A DNA stretch of 64,000 nucleotides from NCBI RefSeq assembly GCF_020536995.1, contig NC_068358.1, positions 46,925,085 to 46,989,084 on the forward strand, in the 5' to 3' direction. Below the pieces are notes generated by a model, which made no database searches, had not been told where the DNA came from, and was given only the letters and a program-made list of their open reading frames with translations. This DNA is from Dreissena polymorpha. Taxonomy: Eukaryota; Mollusca; Bivalvia; Myida; Dreissenidae. The translations under genes were made by a program, and so were the position numbers. Positions 1-19,759 of the stretch are shown piece by piece (positions within the stretch are counted from its first letter, which is position 1; every line of letters starts with the position of its first letter).

Positions 1-345
1 ACATAATGACAATTGCACACAACATAATGACAATTGCACACAACATAATGTAATGACAAATGCACACAACATAATGACAAATGCACACAACATAATGACA
101 AATGCACAGAACGAAATGATGTATGCACCTAACAAAATGTCGTTAGTACAAAACGGGTTGGTAAATGCACACAACATAATGACGAATGCACAGAACGAAA
201 TGATGTATGCACCTAACAAAATGTCGACAGTACAAAACGATATTGCAAATGCACATAGCATAATAAAAAATGTACAGAACAAAATGATGTTTCTACAGGA
301 CAAAATGTAGTTTACACAAAACAACTTAGTAAATGCACCTAACAC
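1..345. repeat. 21-bp tandem repeat array
   Basis: About 16 imperfect copies of a 21-bp unit (AACATAATGACAAATGCACAC and variants such as CAGAACGAAATGATGTATGC). Because 21 is a multiple of three and the unit lacks stops, part of it (53-310) reads as a 7-residue repeat around NAHNIMT. I see nothing else supporting a gene. Copies diverge towards 345 and the array may continue left of the window. Confidence 0.85.
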
Positions 346-1039
346 AAAGACCAGTGCCATCAGAAGGCAGCATTGGCATTCCATAGAAGTAGGTTATTTT
401 ATTACACGTCGTAACAATTTTGATTTTCTTGCCAATTTTGTCACTGATGAGTTTTCATCATTTTCTAATTATGCTCCATGCGCCTTTCTTAAAGTGATTA
501 CTGTTAGCCGGACCGTCACTGGTAAAAAGTAGATTATCGTATTATTAAATTGATAACAAATATTAAAAATTCTTGAAAAGCGTTGTAACAAGTAATTTAG
601 ATACCTTAATACATGCTTTAAACATTGAAATCCACGAACATGGAGATATTGAACGTCTTACGTCGATATTTACACATACTACATATTATTATAACTTTTT
701 ATGCAAATACGGTACAACTTATTTCTCAAAAATATAACGTGTTTATCGAAAAAATAGCTTTCAAAATAAAAATAACTAAAAAAGAGTGGTTTGACGAGGA
801 AAGTTTATGTAAATATTCATTAGATAAATAAGCCGTTAGGCATAATAAAAATACGCTATCGGGCGCTGATAGAGCGGCACTACATATAAATATATTTTTT
901 AATAAATATCATATTATAATTATATATATGTCGGAAGTCGGAAAACCGGTAAAATGATAATGGCTCTCGTTAGATAAACAATCTAAGGCGAAAGAATGTT
1001 GGAACATATTTAAATCGCGAAAAAACATGTATCCCAAAG

Positions 1040-1450
1040 CTAAGCACTCAACTTTGCGATATCTATATTAGCAATTGCCGGTCAGCACTAATAGACTTTA
1101 GGTTGCTTGATGAATACAGAGAATTTAAACATAATTTTGAAAAATTAGCATATATGACAGTTGGAAAATAATCCAAAATATACAAATATCTAGGAAACAT
1201 GTGTAGACAAAAGAGGAAATGTTACCTCTGCGATCTAAATGATAGTAGAGACGAATGTCATTTTGTTCTTAAGTGTCTCGTGTATACACATACTATATTC
1301 GAAAAAGAATATTTCCAAAGTAGTTCTTTACCCATCCAAGTAAGCTGAAATATAAAAGCGAAATCAAAACGAATGTAAACAAGTCGGCAACATAATGGCA
1401 TAAAGCCTTGCAATTAAAAGTATATACATAAATACAGATTAAAATTTAAT
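1040..1450 (+). mobile_element. LINE 3'-end fragment with C2HC zinc knuckle
   Basis: A decayed reading frame matches the C-terminal part of non-LTR retrotransposon polymerases. The stretch around LLDEYREFKHNFEKLAY is followed by a zinc-knuckle pattern, CYLCDLNDSRDECHFVLKC, from 1220, that is C-x2-C-x8-H-x4-C. Stops interrupt the frame (for example just before SKIYKYLG and after the knuckle), and no upstream polymerase domain is visible, so this is a short 5'-truncated relic. The clade cannot be set from this piece. Confidence 0.55.
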
Positions 1451-3150
1451 ATTCGGTCACTTATGTACGTACATTTATAAGTACTCTTATTGTTCACACG
1501 TCCTTCTCTTTTTGAATGATTTTATGTAAGTGCGTGTTTTATACAAAATATTTAAAGAATTGTTTAATAGTAGCTTATGAAATTGTGTCGCGTGTGTTGT
1601 TTAAATCGTCCAATAGTATTATATATATATATAATAGAAGTAACGAACATAGTAATTATCCAAACACTGTCCTATTATAGTTTTCTTCCGACCATTACAT
1701 AAACAACTGTTTTTCTATAATTTTAGCTATATTACTGTCCAGAACTTGTTAATAATTGTGTATATATACCAATACTACGTGTATGTAGACTTTGAGTCCG
1801 TTTCAGTAAAAATTTAACTAACCAAATATTTGAGAAGGATATCTTTGTAAATAAACATGGGTTTATCACACAAAAGCGAGTTTTTCAGAATATATCTCCA
1901 TATCTTTTATTAGAAAGGTACATGCTTATACTTGTTACTAAAACATTACATCCAGAGAGAAAAAATTAACTTATCTTTAAATATCTATTATTAGCCCATG
2001 CTTATGCAAAAAGTATCATCATCCCGGTCAATATAATGGATCTGACTAAAACATTTTATTAACTGCATTTTCGTTTTACCTTTGACGCTCTCACTCTAAT
2101 AATGCTGAAACTGGGTCGATATATTTATATTAGCATGTTATGTTAAAATCTAGCATGTCTCATTCTATGAATTTTTGAATTGTACATTAGTAAAACGGTA
2201 GATTGTAATGCTTAATAAATGTGTTGTTCTGTTCTGTCATTAAAATCGTTTAACGTAATATGCGTATCAATGAATGATTATTTTTTTATTAATTACGGCC
2301 TTTGTCGTTAACCGCCGAATTGTAACAGTAGCTTTCTACTTTATTATGATTTTATTAAATATATTTAAAAGTAAGTATACTCTTAAATAACTATTGAGAA
2401 CTACACGGAAAAATCTAATCAGTCGATAGCATGTAATGACCGATAACGGTTAGAAAAGTAGTGCTATAATAGTAGATTATAAATGAAACTTACAAACAAG
2501 ACCAGTAGATATATTAATGCCGGAGGGTAATATTGAATCGTAATAAAATCTACAAGCAATAAAAAGATGGTTGTAAACAAATTATCAACCTAGCATGTAT
2601 GAATTTTATTAATTTTCTCCCCTACAGTCGTAAATCAGTCTGCAATGAAAATAAATATATATAATTAATAAACTGCCTGGAACAATGTTTTAATACAAAC
2701 ACAATGTTTAAGAGGCGATCAAGAAGATGATTACATTTTTAAGGTCGAAAGGTCGAACGCAATTTGTGATGAAAGTATGGTAATACATCAAAGCACCGAT
2801 AGGCGTCTTTCACTCCTCCATAGTAACCATCTTCACGACTTGCAAGGTGAAATGTAGACACGTTCTTTATATATAGCGTAAAACAAATGTTCTACAAACC
2901 AACAGGATTACCGACTGATGGACAGACGCCAAGTAATAAGCGTCCTTTTCTTTAGAGGCTGGGCATAGTAATGTTTCATCTACCAAATTGTCTCAATTCA
3001 GCATGTAATAAGCAACTTGACCAATCACCTATGTGACCTTGATTTTGACCTTTGGTGTAGAAAGACGGGCAATATACTCGACATGATGTCTCAAAATTTT
3101 GGTAAATCGTGGTTATTTAATTTTTAAGATCACGTTATGCATAAGTTTCA
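1451..3150. other. AT-rich unassigned DNA
   Basis: No exon-like open frame or recognised gene. It holds a short TA run near 1621-1634. Near 3015-3060 there is GTGACCTTGATTTTGACCTTTG-type wording, typical of dispersed mollusc repeats. Confidence 0.4.
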
Positions 3151-3154
3151 TAAC

Positions 3155-4600
3155 GGCCCTTCCGAGCTGATACAGCACGGAAGAGAGGCAACGAATGTAG
3201 CATTGACGGCAACATGCCAATAGATCTGGGAGGAGAAGAAGTGGCCCAAAGAGTGGACCCAGTCATCGGTAATACCCCAACCAAAAAAGGCTACCTCAAG
3301 TTGTGCGAGGACAACCACACCATCGGTTTAATCAATCATCCAAGCAAAGTAATGTAACGCATCATCCTTAATCGATTGAAAGGTAAGGCCGAGGGCGGAG
3401 CACAGTGGAACAGATCTTCAACTGCAGAATCATCATCTAGACACACCTGCAATTCCAACGTGACCTCTTCCACACCATCTTCGACTTTAAGAAAGCTTTC
3501 GACCGCGTGTGGCATAATGGCCTATGGCATGTTATGAGTGGATTTAAAATTGACGACGGACTGGTGCAAGTTATTTAAGAACTCTACGAAAACGCCATAC
3601 GTGTAGTATTTCTCAATGGGAAGCAAGGGGCTTCTTCCGGATATTAGTGGGCGTCTGTCAGGGATATCTGCTTTCTCCTGCCCTGTTCAATTTTTTCCTT
3701 GAAAAGATAATGCAGAGACTCTCCATGACCACCCCACCTCTTTCTCCATCGGTGGAAGACCCATCTCCAACTTGAGATTCGCTGATGACATTGACCTCAT
3801 GGGTAACACCAGTTGTGAACTTCAAGATCGCCCCAACATACTTTATGAAACAGCAAGAGCATACGTGATTGAGGTCAGCATGGGGAAGTCGAAGATCGTG
3901 GTAAACAGCAAGACCAACACTAGTGAAGACTTCACCATGAACGACGAGAAGCTAGAGAAGTGACCAACTTGAAGTACGTAGGCGTAACCATGTCCAAGAA
4001 TGGAACCAGTGCCGCTGCGGTCTGAATAAGAATTGCCATGGCAACCGCAGCGATGGCCAGACTGAGCAGGTTGTGGACAAGCAGTTCCATAAACTCACCC
4101 ACCAAGTACAGACTCTACAAGTCCCACGTAGCCTCACGGCTGCTAGACATGAACGCTTCACGCGGACACAGAACGCATGATACAGGCATTTGAGCATACA
4201 TGTCTCTGAAGACTATGCGCATGTCATATACGGGGCACAAGATCAACGAGTTTGTCCGGAACCTGACTGCAAAACTTGTTAGTCCACAAGAGCCCCTATT
4301 GGCGATCGTCAAACGACGAAAGTTGGCTTGGTTTGGACGAGTCACAAGGCACGACTCTCTGTGCAAGACTGTTTTACAGGGCACGCTTGAGGGAAGTCGA
4401 CGTCGAGGCGGTCAGAAAAGCTGGATGGATAATGTAAAAGAGTGGATGAATTACTCTCAGCAGCACACAACAGAGGATTTATTTATCGTCGTCCCTCATT
4501 TTCCCCCAACGGCCAAACCGGTCAAGGGATTGATGATGATGATGACTACGATGACGACGACGACGATGACGACGACGATGATGATGATGATGCTGCTGAG
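3155..4600 (+). mobile_element. Decayed LINE (RTE-like) reverse transcriptase fragment
   Basis: Reverse transcriptase blocks occur in order in several frames. Around 3230 is WPKEWTQS; near 3480 FDFKKAFDRVWHNGLWHVM (RT motif A); near 3655 the RQG-LLSP block in decayed form; and at 3772-3810 RFADDIDLMGN, the catalytic [FY]xDD motif. A C-terminal segment at 4240-4470 has KRRKLAWFGRVTRH and KTVLQGTLEGSRRRG, the usual tail of this LINE type. It ends in a GAT/GAC trinucleotide run, as many RTE elements do. Stops and frame changes break it, the endonuclease domain is absent, and it must be inactive. RT identity is firm; the RTE assignment is from the tail and is less sure. Confidence 0.85.
4530..4595. 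repeat. GAT/GAC trinucleotide microsatellite at LINE 3' end
   Basis: Tandem GATGATGAT, GACGACGAC and mixed triplets directly after the LINE coding tail. This probably grew from the simple-repeat tail of the element. Confidence 0.8.
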
Positions 4601-4629
4601 GCCGTATTTTAGAAGTTTTTACCTCTGAG

Positions 4630-7600
4630 TTTGACCTTGATATTTAAGGTAGGGAGATGTGCTTTCTGACTTCATATGACATTTGACCTTTAATTGACCT
4701 AGACCAATGGGGTTACAATTTAAGGATCACTTTAGGATGTATACAGATTTAAGCAATTGGTTTCAATAATAAATATTATTATTAAATTGAGTTCGTAATA
4801 CCGTTAATTGATTTCGGGACCAGCTGTCGTTATTGCTGATAACTTATTAATCCTCTGCACTCATCGGCAAATGACGCTGAGGTTGTTTGGCCAGATTGAA
4901 GGAAACCGCGACGAGTTTAATAACAACTATTTCAAAACGACAGAGCACTGCGCAGCGCCCAGGTTATTGATTGCTTTCAAAGATATACCTTATAGAAGTG
5001 ATAAAACAACACTTTCGTCCTTTTTATAAAAAAGCAACGAGTTTCGTGTGAGCGCGCATTCGCGGACTAATAAAGCCAAGAACCTAGCATTTCAGGGCCT
5101 CGAAAAAAATAACTGTCCAGTGGTGAAAGTATAGAGGTTCCTTAAACCAGACCAGTCTCCGATTATACAAACTGTTTCGCATACAACAAAGTTCGTCAGG
5201 CTCTGCATAATATTAAAAGAAAAATAATCAGGTTCAACAGTACCGGGGCTGAGAAATCCAAGATAATGTCAAAGATGGCCGCAAAAAAGAACGTCATTGG
5301 TATAGGTATACATACATACAAGGAATCATCAAAAGTTAGTATTTACGGTCCTTCTTTTTAGATTTAACTGGTACTTATAAATCAGACATAGAGTTAAATT
5401 TAATATTTAATTGCAAACCTGCAACTATTTATACTTCAGACATTTGTTTCTCTCATTTCATCTTAAACGAAGGGATAGGGGGGGGGGGGGTATTTATGGT
5501 AATGTATTTAATAACTTATACCAAAATAAAAGTGTTTTCTTCTTTGTGTTTATTCTCTTTTTATCAGTATCAACTAGTTCATCAACAAAAAACAATTAAC
5601 TAGCACAATCGTCTTAAATTATTTAAATGGTATCACTTTATAATTTAAATAGCTTCAAACGTGTGTTCTAACCTAAAACTGTTTTCCAAACATGGTCCCT
5701 GTGGATATACTTTCCATCATTTCTTAACATTATCTTATAATAAACGAGTTTGTTTATACGGTCTGGACGATAATGTACATAACAAGGGGTCACGCTGATG
5801 AAAACACTCATTTTTATATCTTTATATCTTTTTAGCAAAGGCTATTGGAATATGCACATATTCTTTAACTTATTGTAGCTTATTGTGAACAAAAAGTCCA
5901 TACTATCAGAACATTTTTTATTCTGAAATAGGCGAACGAGTATAGAACAAGATAGTCAAAAATAAACTTCCTGTTAACGTATAAAGGAAAACAAATATTC
6001 TGTCAATATTATTGAGTCAATTAAATTGACAATGATATTGTGTGTGGATGGGCGGCTTTAGTTTTCTAGAATATTAATGTTTTTTACCAATATTCCAAAT
6101 GCTTATCTAAAGAACAGTTGACTGTTGCACTCGTAGTGGTTAAAAGCACGATGGAAACCCGGTAGAATATCGGTGTGACACCTTCGAAGACAAAATCACC
6201 AAGGGGCAACTTTTACTGGAAAACAGCGTTTTATTTGTTGTAAAAACTGTCATCCCAATCGTGATAATACATCAAGAGGTAATAGGAGAAGCTTTTCTTT
6301 AGTTAAGAATATCGACTCAGCAGACACGGGTAACTATCTCTATATCATATAGACTTAGACTTTGCATCGAAAACAAATGACACAACCATGATCAATCGAT
6401 TGACCGCTGTATCACAGGAAAAAGGATTGCCTTACTAAGTACTATCAATAAAATGCAAATGTACATAATAGCTAGACACAAGCAAACGTTGTGTCCTAAC
6501 TTCCAACCTATAAAAAAAGCTTATATACGAATTTTGAAGAGAGGCTTAAAATGAATTTGAGCACAACATTCAGGTTGAAACACATTTTTTTCCAGTTTAA
6601 GAGACAGATTCTAACAATTAGCCTATGATGAATAGTGTATAAGTGCACAATTTACAAGATAATTTATTTAAATAAACTTCTCAAATCAACCGGGCCTGAG
6701 ATATATTTCTTTCGCAGTAATGGTAAATCTGATCTTGTTAAATCGTCACATAAGTCCATCAGTGAAGCCATGCGAGACGTGAAACAATTTGAACAACAAA
6801 TTATAGACGAAAATGACGGCTCTTATGAATAACTCCAAGAAAAAGACAATGATACAGATAAGTGACTTGTACACAAAGCAATTGGCAAACTGCTTCGAAG
6901 AATTATAGACAGACACTCACGCAGGACTTTGTGACTGGGGGGGGGGGAGGGGGGGGGGGGCTAACCGGGGACGGTGCGGGAGCACTATTCATGGTAAATT
7001 TAATGCTTAAAAACTTATTTTGAAATATACATTTATGGAATATAACAAGTAAATCAGCATCTTTCGTAAGTCTAAAGCTTTAAACAAATTCAAACCAATG
7101 TTTAAAGCATTAAATTTCAGAAATGTATGATGTTTGATGAAGAAAGCAAGCAAACTTTGAAAATCAAAAACCTTTCTTAAGAAATGTATTATAAAGTATG
7201 ACTGACATATAACCATTATACTATTTTCTCTTTGAATTCAAACTTCCTCTAAAGTTTTAAAGTTAATTCCTCGTAAAATGTTTATAAGCTATTACACAGT
7301 TTTACTTTCACCATCATCAACACAGATAAACCATCAAAATCGTCTACAATCAGATTGAATCTTGAATTTTTTTCTATAATAACCGTTTTCCGTAAGTTTT
7401 TGACGAAACTATTTAAGATATTGAGCTGATTTTGGTATGTTAGTCTACCTTCATGGCCATCAGATAAAGTGTGAAATTCGTTTTGGACGATTGATATTTG
7501 GCAAAATTATGGGCATTGAACTTAAATTTTTCTCAATAAAAACCGTTTTCCTGACGTTTTTTGTTTCGAACACTTTCTGAAATTATGAAATGAGCTGATT

Positions 7601-8240
7601 ATTATGCCCCCGGTAGGTTGGCAAATAGCACCGTCCGTCCGGCATTTCATTTTACAAACTCTTATCGAAGCGCTTTAAAATATTGACCTTATATTTGATG
7701 TGTGAGTCTACCTACATGACTTACGGATGAAGTATGACTTTCGTTCCGGACTTTTGACTTTTGGCGAAATTATTGTAGAAATAAGACTTTCCAGGTCTTA
7801 TTAATGCCAATTATCCATATCACCTCTCTAATTGCTTCCATTATTACTTGTTTTTCACAAATTATTAACGTCAGCATTTTTCAGACCTTCGACCTCCTGT
7901 ACCATTTGCTTCCATTCACTGCTTCTCTGCCTTTGGCCATTCAAAATACGTTTTACATTTACCATCGATAGATGAAGCATTAAGGATCACAAGGGGCAAT
8001 TGACTTATCAGGGATGTGTGTACAAGGCGATAAGAAAACATTGCCTAGGAGCTTATGTCCAATGGCGAGTAAAATAGCACTAATTGTTTATCAGGACAAT
8101 CAGACACATCTCCTTTTCTAGTGAAAGTCTACTGTGGGCCCTTTCATGAGAGAAAATTTGCAGTAGGTCCATTATTTAAAAAAAGTCTAACTTGACAACC
8201 AGCTGGGGGCCGGGCCTCAGGGCCCCTTGTACTGCATAAC
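4630..8240. other. Unassigned DNA with poly-G tracts
   Basis: I see no supported gene. The region contains two G homopolymer-rich tracts (about 5478-5491 and 6939-6960). Its open frames (4808-5029, 6635-6832, 7007-7216) are short, unrecognised and without clear splice context. Downstream it merges into the dispersed repeat at 7340-7800. Confidence 0.4.
7340..7800. repeat. Dispersed repeat with ~190-bp internal periodicity
   Basis: Phrases recur: TCTATAATAACCGTTTTCC near 7372 and TCTCAATAAAAACCGTTTTC near 7533; GAGCTGATTTTGGTATG near 7424 and GAGCTGATTATTATGCCC near 7590; AGTCTACCTTCATGGCC near 7442 and AGTCTACCTACATGACT near 7708. This suggests two to three diverged units of a mollusc-type dispersed repeat. 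The family name is not known to me. Confidence 0.5.
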
Positions 8241-8249
8241 AAACAGGTT

Positions 8250-8255
8250 TTTATT
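8250..8255 (-). terminator. Candidate poly(A) signal of AFG2A-like gene
   Basis: On the minus strand an AATAAA hexamer lies about 80 nt past the expected stop codon of the AAA+ ATPase gene. Position and strand fit its 3' end. One hexamer in AT-rich DNA is weak evidence alone. Confidence 0.45.
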
Positions 8256-8307
8256 TCCATACACAGACTCATATATTTTCTAAGAACAAACAACAAATTA
8301 TACCATA

Positions 8308-14960
<6,653 letters not shown>

Positions 14961-15100
14961 TCATACAATATTATGTTTCTTCAAGTTCTTCAGGTTCAAC
15001 CTGTACACTAGTAGAGCAGCCCGTGCCTTTACAGTCTCCACAAGCAGAATAACACACAAGTCCATGCTTTCTGCAGGAGCATCTCTTTGTATCACAGTTT

Positions 15101-15345
15101 GTTATACCCACGCTTTTTGAAAAGCGTGGGGATATTGTGGTTATCTCCGCCGTCCGTCTGTCTGTCTGTCTGTCCTGGCCACTATCTCCTCCTACAATAT
15201 AAGCACTAGAACCTTGAAACTTACAAACATGGTAGCTATGAGCATATGTGCGACCCTGCACTATTTGGAATTTTGAACTGACCCCTGGGTCAAAAGTTAT
15301 GGGGGTTGGGGCGGGGCCGGGTCAGAGATTTTCACTCATTTTTAT
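15101..15345. repeat. Dispersed repeat with CACGCTTTTTGAAAAGCGTG palindrome
   Basis: It begins with a 20-bp palindrome at 15111-15130, followed by GTCTGTCTGTCTGTCC and GGGGCGGGGCCGGGTC. The same opening (palindrome, GGGGATATTGTGGT, CGTCCGTC) is common in bivalve genomes. It lies beside the Cys-rich pseudogene tail and runs into the satellite. Confidence 0.6.
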
Positions 15346-15654
15346 GTTATTTTACATTAACTATTTTATTTCAGCACCGATTAACTTCAAATTGATACTG
15401 AACCTCTCTTATGACAATACGGTCAATCTCAACTATGCATGGCCCCTTTACCAACCCTGGGGCGCCCCGCCCACATAGTCCACACCCACCCAAAATTGCC
15501 TTTTACTATAATTTCTTCATTTCTACACCGATTCACTTCAAATTGATACTAAAATTCTCTTATGACAAGGGCTGTTTGTAAAACATGCATGCCCCCCTAT
15601 ATGGGCTATAAGTTGTAGTAGCAGCCATTGTGTGAATACGTTTTTTGTCACTGT

Positions 15655-15895
<241 letters not shown>

Positions 15896-16229
15896 CGCAT
15901 TACAAAAATGCAGTTAGCCTTACATTTGGTAAAATTTAAATATATTACAAGGGAGGAAAAATGCTGTAACAATAAATTTAAACTTATTGCATTTGTTTCC
16001 CCTGTATATAAGAAAGATATAATAGTGTATTACCTCCCCTGTCCTGCTTATATTTATATTAATCAACAAAATTAAACATTAACACAATATTTAATATACA
16101 AAATATACAAAAAAATCTCATATTCTGATAATATTTTTACTGATCCACTGTATTCTACTAAAAGGATGATGTTTCATTGGACTGATAATTATAGATTTAG
16201 GATTACAGACCAGTTGCTTCAGTAATATT

Positions 16230-16512
16230 GTTCAGAGTGTGCCCTGTTGGCCGCGTATGCATTCTTGAGTTATCATTCAAAAACCATTTTACTATTTCGA
16301 GTCACTGTGACCTTGACCTGTGACCTAGTGACCTCAAAATCAATAGGGGTCATCTGCGAGTCATGATCAATGTACCTATGAAGTTTCATGATCCTAGGCC
16401 CAAGCGTTCTTGAGTTATCATATGACAACCACCTGGTGGACGGACCGACCGACCGACAGACAGACAGACTGACATGAGCAAAGCAATATACCCCCTCTTC
16501 TTCGAAGGGGTC
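16230..16512. repeat. Mollusc dispersed repeat (GTGACCTTGACCTG type)
   Basis: The wording is typical of a repeat widespread in bivalves: CACTGTGACCTTGACCTGTG, ACCTCAAAATCAATAGGGGT, ATGAAGTTTCATGATCCTAG and GACCGACCGACAGACAGACA, ending TTCTTCGAAGGGGTCATAA. Non-coding. It lies inside the satellite region. Confidence 0.7.
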
Positions 16513-16680
16513 ATAACAATACGGTCAATCTCAACTATGCATGACAATACGGTCAATCTCAACTATGCATGGCCCCATTACCAACCCTGAGGCGCCCCAC
16601 CCACATAGGCCACACCCACCCAAAATTGCCTTTTACTATAACTTCTTCATTCCTACACCAATTCACTGCTAATATATGTA

Positions 16681-16879
16681 TCCCGGAAAAAGCAACTTTT
16701 TGGAAAATCCCACTAATCTGCTGGTACAAATAAACACGACCCGTTTATAATTCTTTCAAAATCACACACCGCATCAACCGTTATTATTTAAAGTAAGCTA
16801 TCATTGGTTGATTTAATGGACCAGCGTTGTTTGTACCGGGGTGATTAGTGGGTTTTTCTAAACTCGTGCTTTTCCGGGA
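16681..16879. mobile_element. 199-bp terminal-inverted-repeat MITE inside satellite
   Basis: The left end TCCCGGAAAAAGCAACTTTT is mirrored at the right by GTGCTTTTCCGGGA, and the imperfect match runs about 50 bp (CCCACTAATC and GGTACAAA recur in both arms). A clear target duplication is not visible. The neighbouring satellite units resume on both sides, so it inserted into an existing array. Confidence 0.75.
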
Positions 16880-19759
16880 TCAGTCTATTGATACTGAACT
16901 TATCTTATGACAATACGGTCAATCTCAACTATGCATGGCCCAATTACCAACCCTGGGGCGCCCCGCCCAAATAGGCCACACCCACCCAAAATTGCCTTTT
17001 ACTATAATTTCTTCATTTCTACACCGATTCACTTCTAATTGATACTGAACTATTCTTATGACAATACGGTCAATCTCAACTATGCATAGCCCCATTACCA
17101 ACCCTGGGGCGCCCCGCCCACATAGGCCACACCCACCCAAAATTGCCTTTTACTTCACTTCTTCATTTCTACACCGATTCACTTCTAATTGATACTGAAC
17201 TTCTCTTATGACAATACGGTCAATCTCAACTATGCATGGCCCCATTACCAACCCTGGGGCGCCCCTGGGTCAAACATGCAGCGTGGGGATACGCGTCGGC
17301 CTCTGCCGCGCCATTTCTAGTTTTACAATTATATTTAATTATTTTGAACAACATTACAGGTGCAGCAAGTAGATCAGTCTTTATTGGAACAAATTTGTCA
17401 CTAACTTTACACCAACCCCACCCTAGAAAGTTTGTTTCATGTCCAATCCAAGTTTGTACACTCTAAAGCTGTGGTATTTTCCAGCTGCTTGCCTTGGGGG
17501 TAAAGTTTTGACTTGTACAACACATGTACCTGTTGCTGTTTTAGTAATGAATGTTTTGTACCTTAAGCTATCTTTTTTTTCATTCTTTTTACCATTATAC
17601 ACGCACTTAAATGATTGTTACCCAACATTTTCTATTTCATCATGAGAAAAATTTTGATTGAAAAAAAATTGCCTGCGATTTAAATTGCGTATCCGTCAAC
17701 ATTTTTTGAAAACTACCCCTTTACCAATACTGAATATGCGATGTTGTATCGCATCCACTGAAAGCATGAACGAATGGCAAGAGTCTGCAATTGTCTATGG
17801 CTTATACATTTTGGGTCCTTTTTTATCCCATATATTTTTCTTGTTCAAGCAATTCTTCGGGTCTCAGATGTGAAATACATGTTATTTTTATTTTGGTCAG
17901 AAGGATAACATAATAAAATCAACAAATCTGTGTCCTCGCCTCTGACTACAACTGTTGGCACATTTAAGGCATACTTTACGGCGGTTTCAACTATCAGTAC
18001 GTCTGCATCACTTTTGGCATTGACAACACGTATTTCTTTCTCCTCCATGTGTTTACATAGTAGATTAATGAATCTCTGTTTGTTTTCAACATTTGACAAA
18101 ACGGACATTTTCTTAGTCTTGAAGGGAGTTTTTTTCATCAATTTGTATTTCGTCTCCTATAATACCTTTAGTTCTCCTCTTGTGTGTCACATCTTTTGTT
18201 GATGCACCGCCACCATATCCATCAAATAAAATGGGATTCCTTTCATATAGAAATTCTTCAAGCGTGTTTCTGTCTATTTCGTCTCGTTCGATTCTCGCTT
18301 CTTTTACTTGTCTCCACTTTCTTATCTGTAAAGTCTTGCACTGCAAGATTTATTTCAGCTGATGCAGGAACAGATAGTAACCAATGTGCTCTCTGAACTT
18401 CTGTCATACCGCGTCCTCGCGTCAGACACCCCACTGATTTAATGCTTTGCATTAACACCTGTTCGATCACTAGATCTGCCGATAGACCTCTCCAATAGCG
18501 ATTACATCTTCGAACCATATGATATCCATCACAAAATGCTTCATGCACTTTGGAATTGTTGTCTGGAAAAGCTAACATCTTCTGAAGATATACATATGCT
18601 GACTTTAAATGTAGATTGTGACCAGCCGACGCAAAAAGGGCAACCTTTTCTGGATAGTTTTAGGTGTAGACTTCAGTTTACCATTTGGTCTGTCTTACGA
18701 AAACATTCAGTATATCTACCATCTCCATATACTGCAACCAAAGTCTAGCAGTTTTATATTTTGTGAGGATTGCCTTAACATTTTCATATCTTTCCATATA
18801 AAGTCTTGTATTGTACTGTTATTACTAAGTGCGCCAGGACTTTGTTTTTCATTAAAAACTTTTTGCATAATGTCTTTCACTTCACCTTGTATATTTCATC
18901 TTCAACTGTTATTTCCCCCTCGTTCTCATTACTGGGATCAGTCTCAATCGAAGGGTTATTGTTTAAGTCTTGGGGATCAGTCTGTGGCCCTTTCATGTTT
19001 GCTAGCAATGCAGATTGCAATGAATCGTCTACAAGGAAATGGCCTCTTACTGCCCTGTTTACAGCTTTTCAACTAATCATATGACCTACTGTATTCTCTG
19101 CATATATAGTCTCTCAAAGTTCTTTCAGACCTGAGTTTTTTATTCTCTCCCGATGCAGCCTTGGAAGCTCACCTTAGTATGAAACCCACCTAACCTTAAC
19201 ATAACAGATTTAATTTTACTTTCAGCTCATTTGTAACTATGCTAAGAGCTTTCCAGTACAAAGGTTGGTCAATAGTAAGGACTGGTGTTGTATCCAATGA
19301 TTTTGATTGCAGTGCTACAAAGTGCCACGTTGAGTAGATACAAGACATGTCACTTGCACTCATATCAATCTTAGGCATAAACATGATAGATGACTCTCCT
19401 GGGTGACCATCCTGGGAACTGCAGTTTCAGTGGCCGAGTGATTTTTAAGAGAAATTCAAACTCTATATCAGGTGTATCAATGTCATTCAAATCTTCACGT
19501 GTTACCTTGATGCGCGGAATGATTTGACTTGTTTTAACTTTTGGTGTTATGGTTGCAATTATTCCCATTCCATGGAAAGTGTTTGACCCATCCAGCGTAC
19601 AAATATTATGGTCTACATTGTCAGCTATGTATTGGAAGAATTCATTATTTTGTGATCGTAAAGTTGTTCCTTGCACGACAGCTGCACTTGATTCAAATTT
19701 GTGAACCTCCTGATAAGAGCTACAGAACCCTAGACTATTCAAAGTTTCAACCAAAAGCC

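Noticed and set aside
53-310. 85-codon repetitive ORF at the left edge
   Set aside because: It is a 21-bp tandem repeat without stops; no other sign of a gene.
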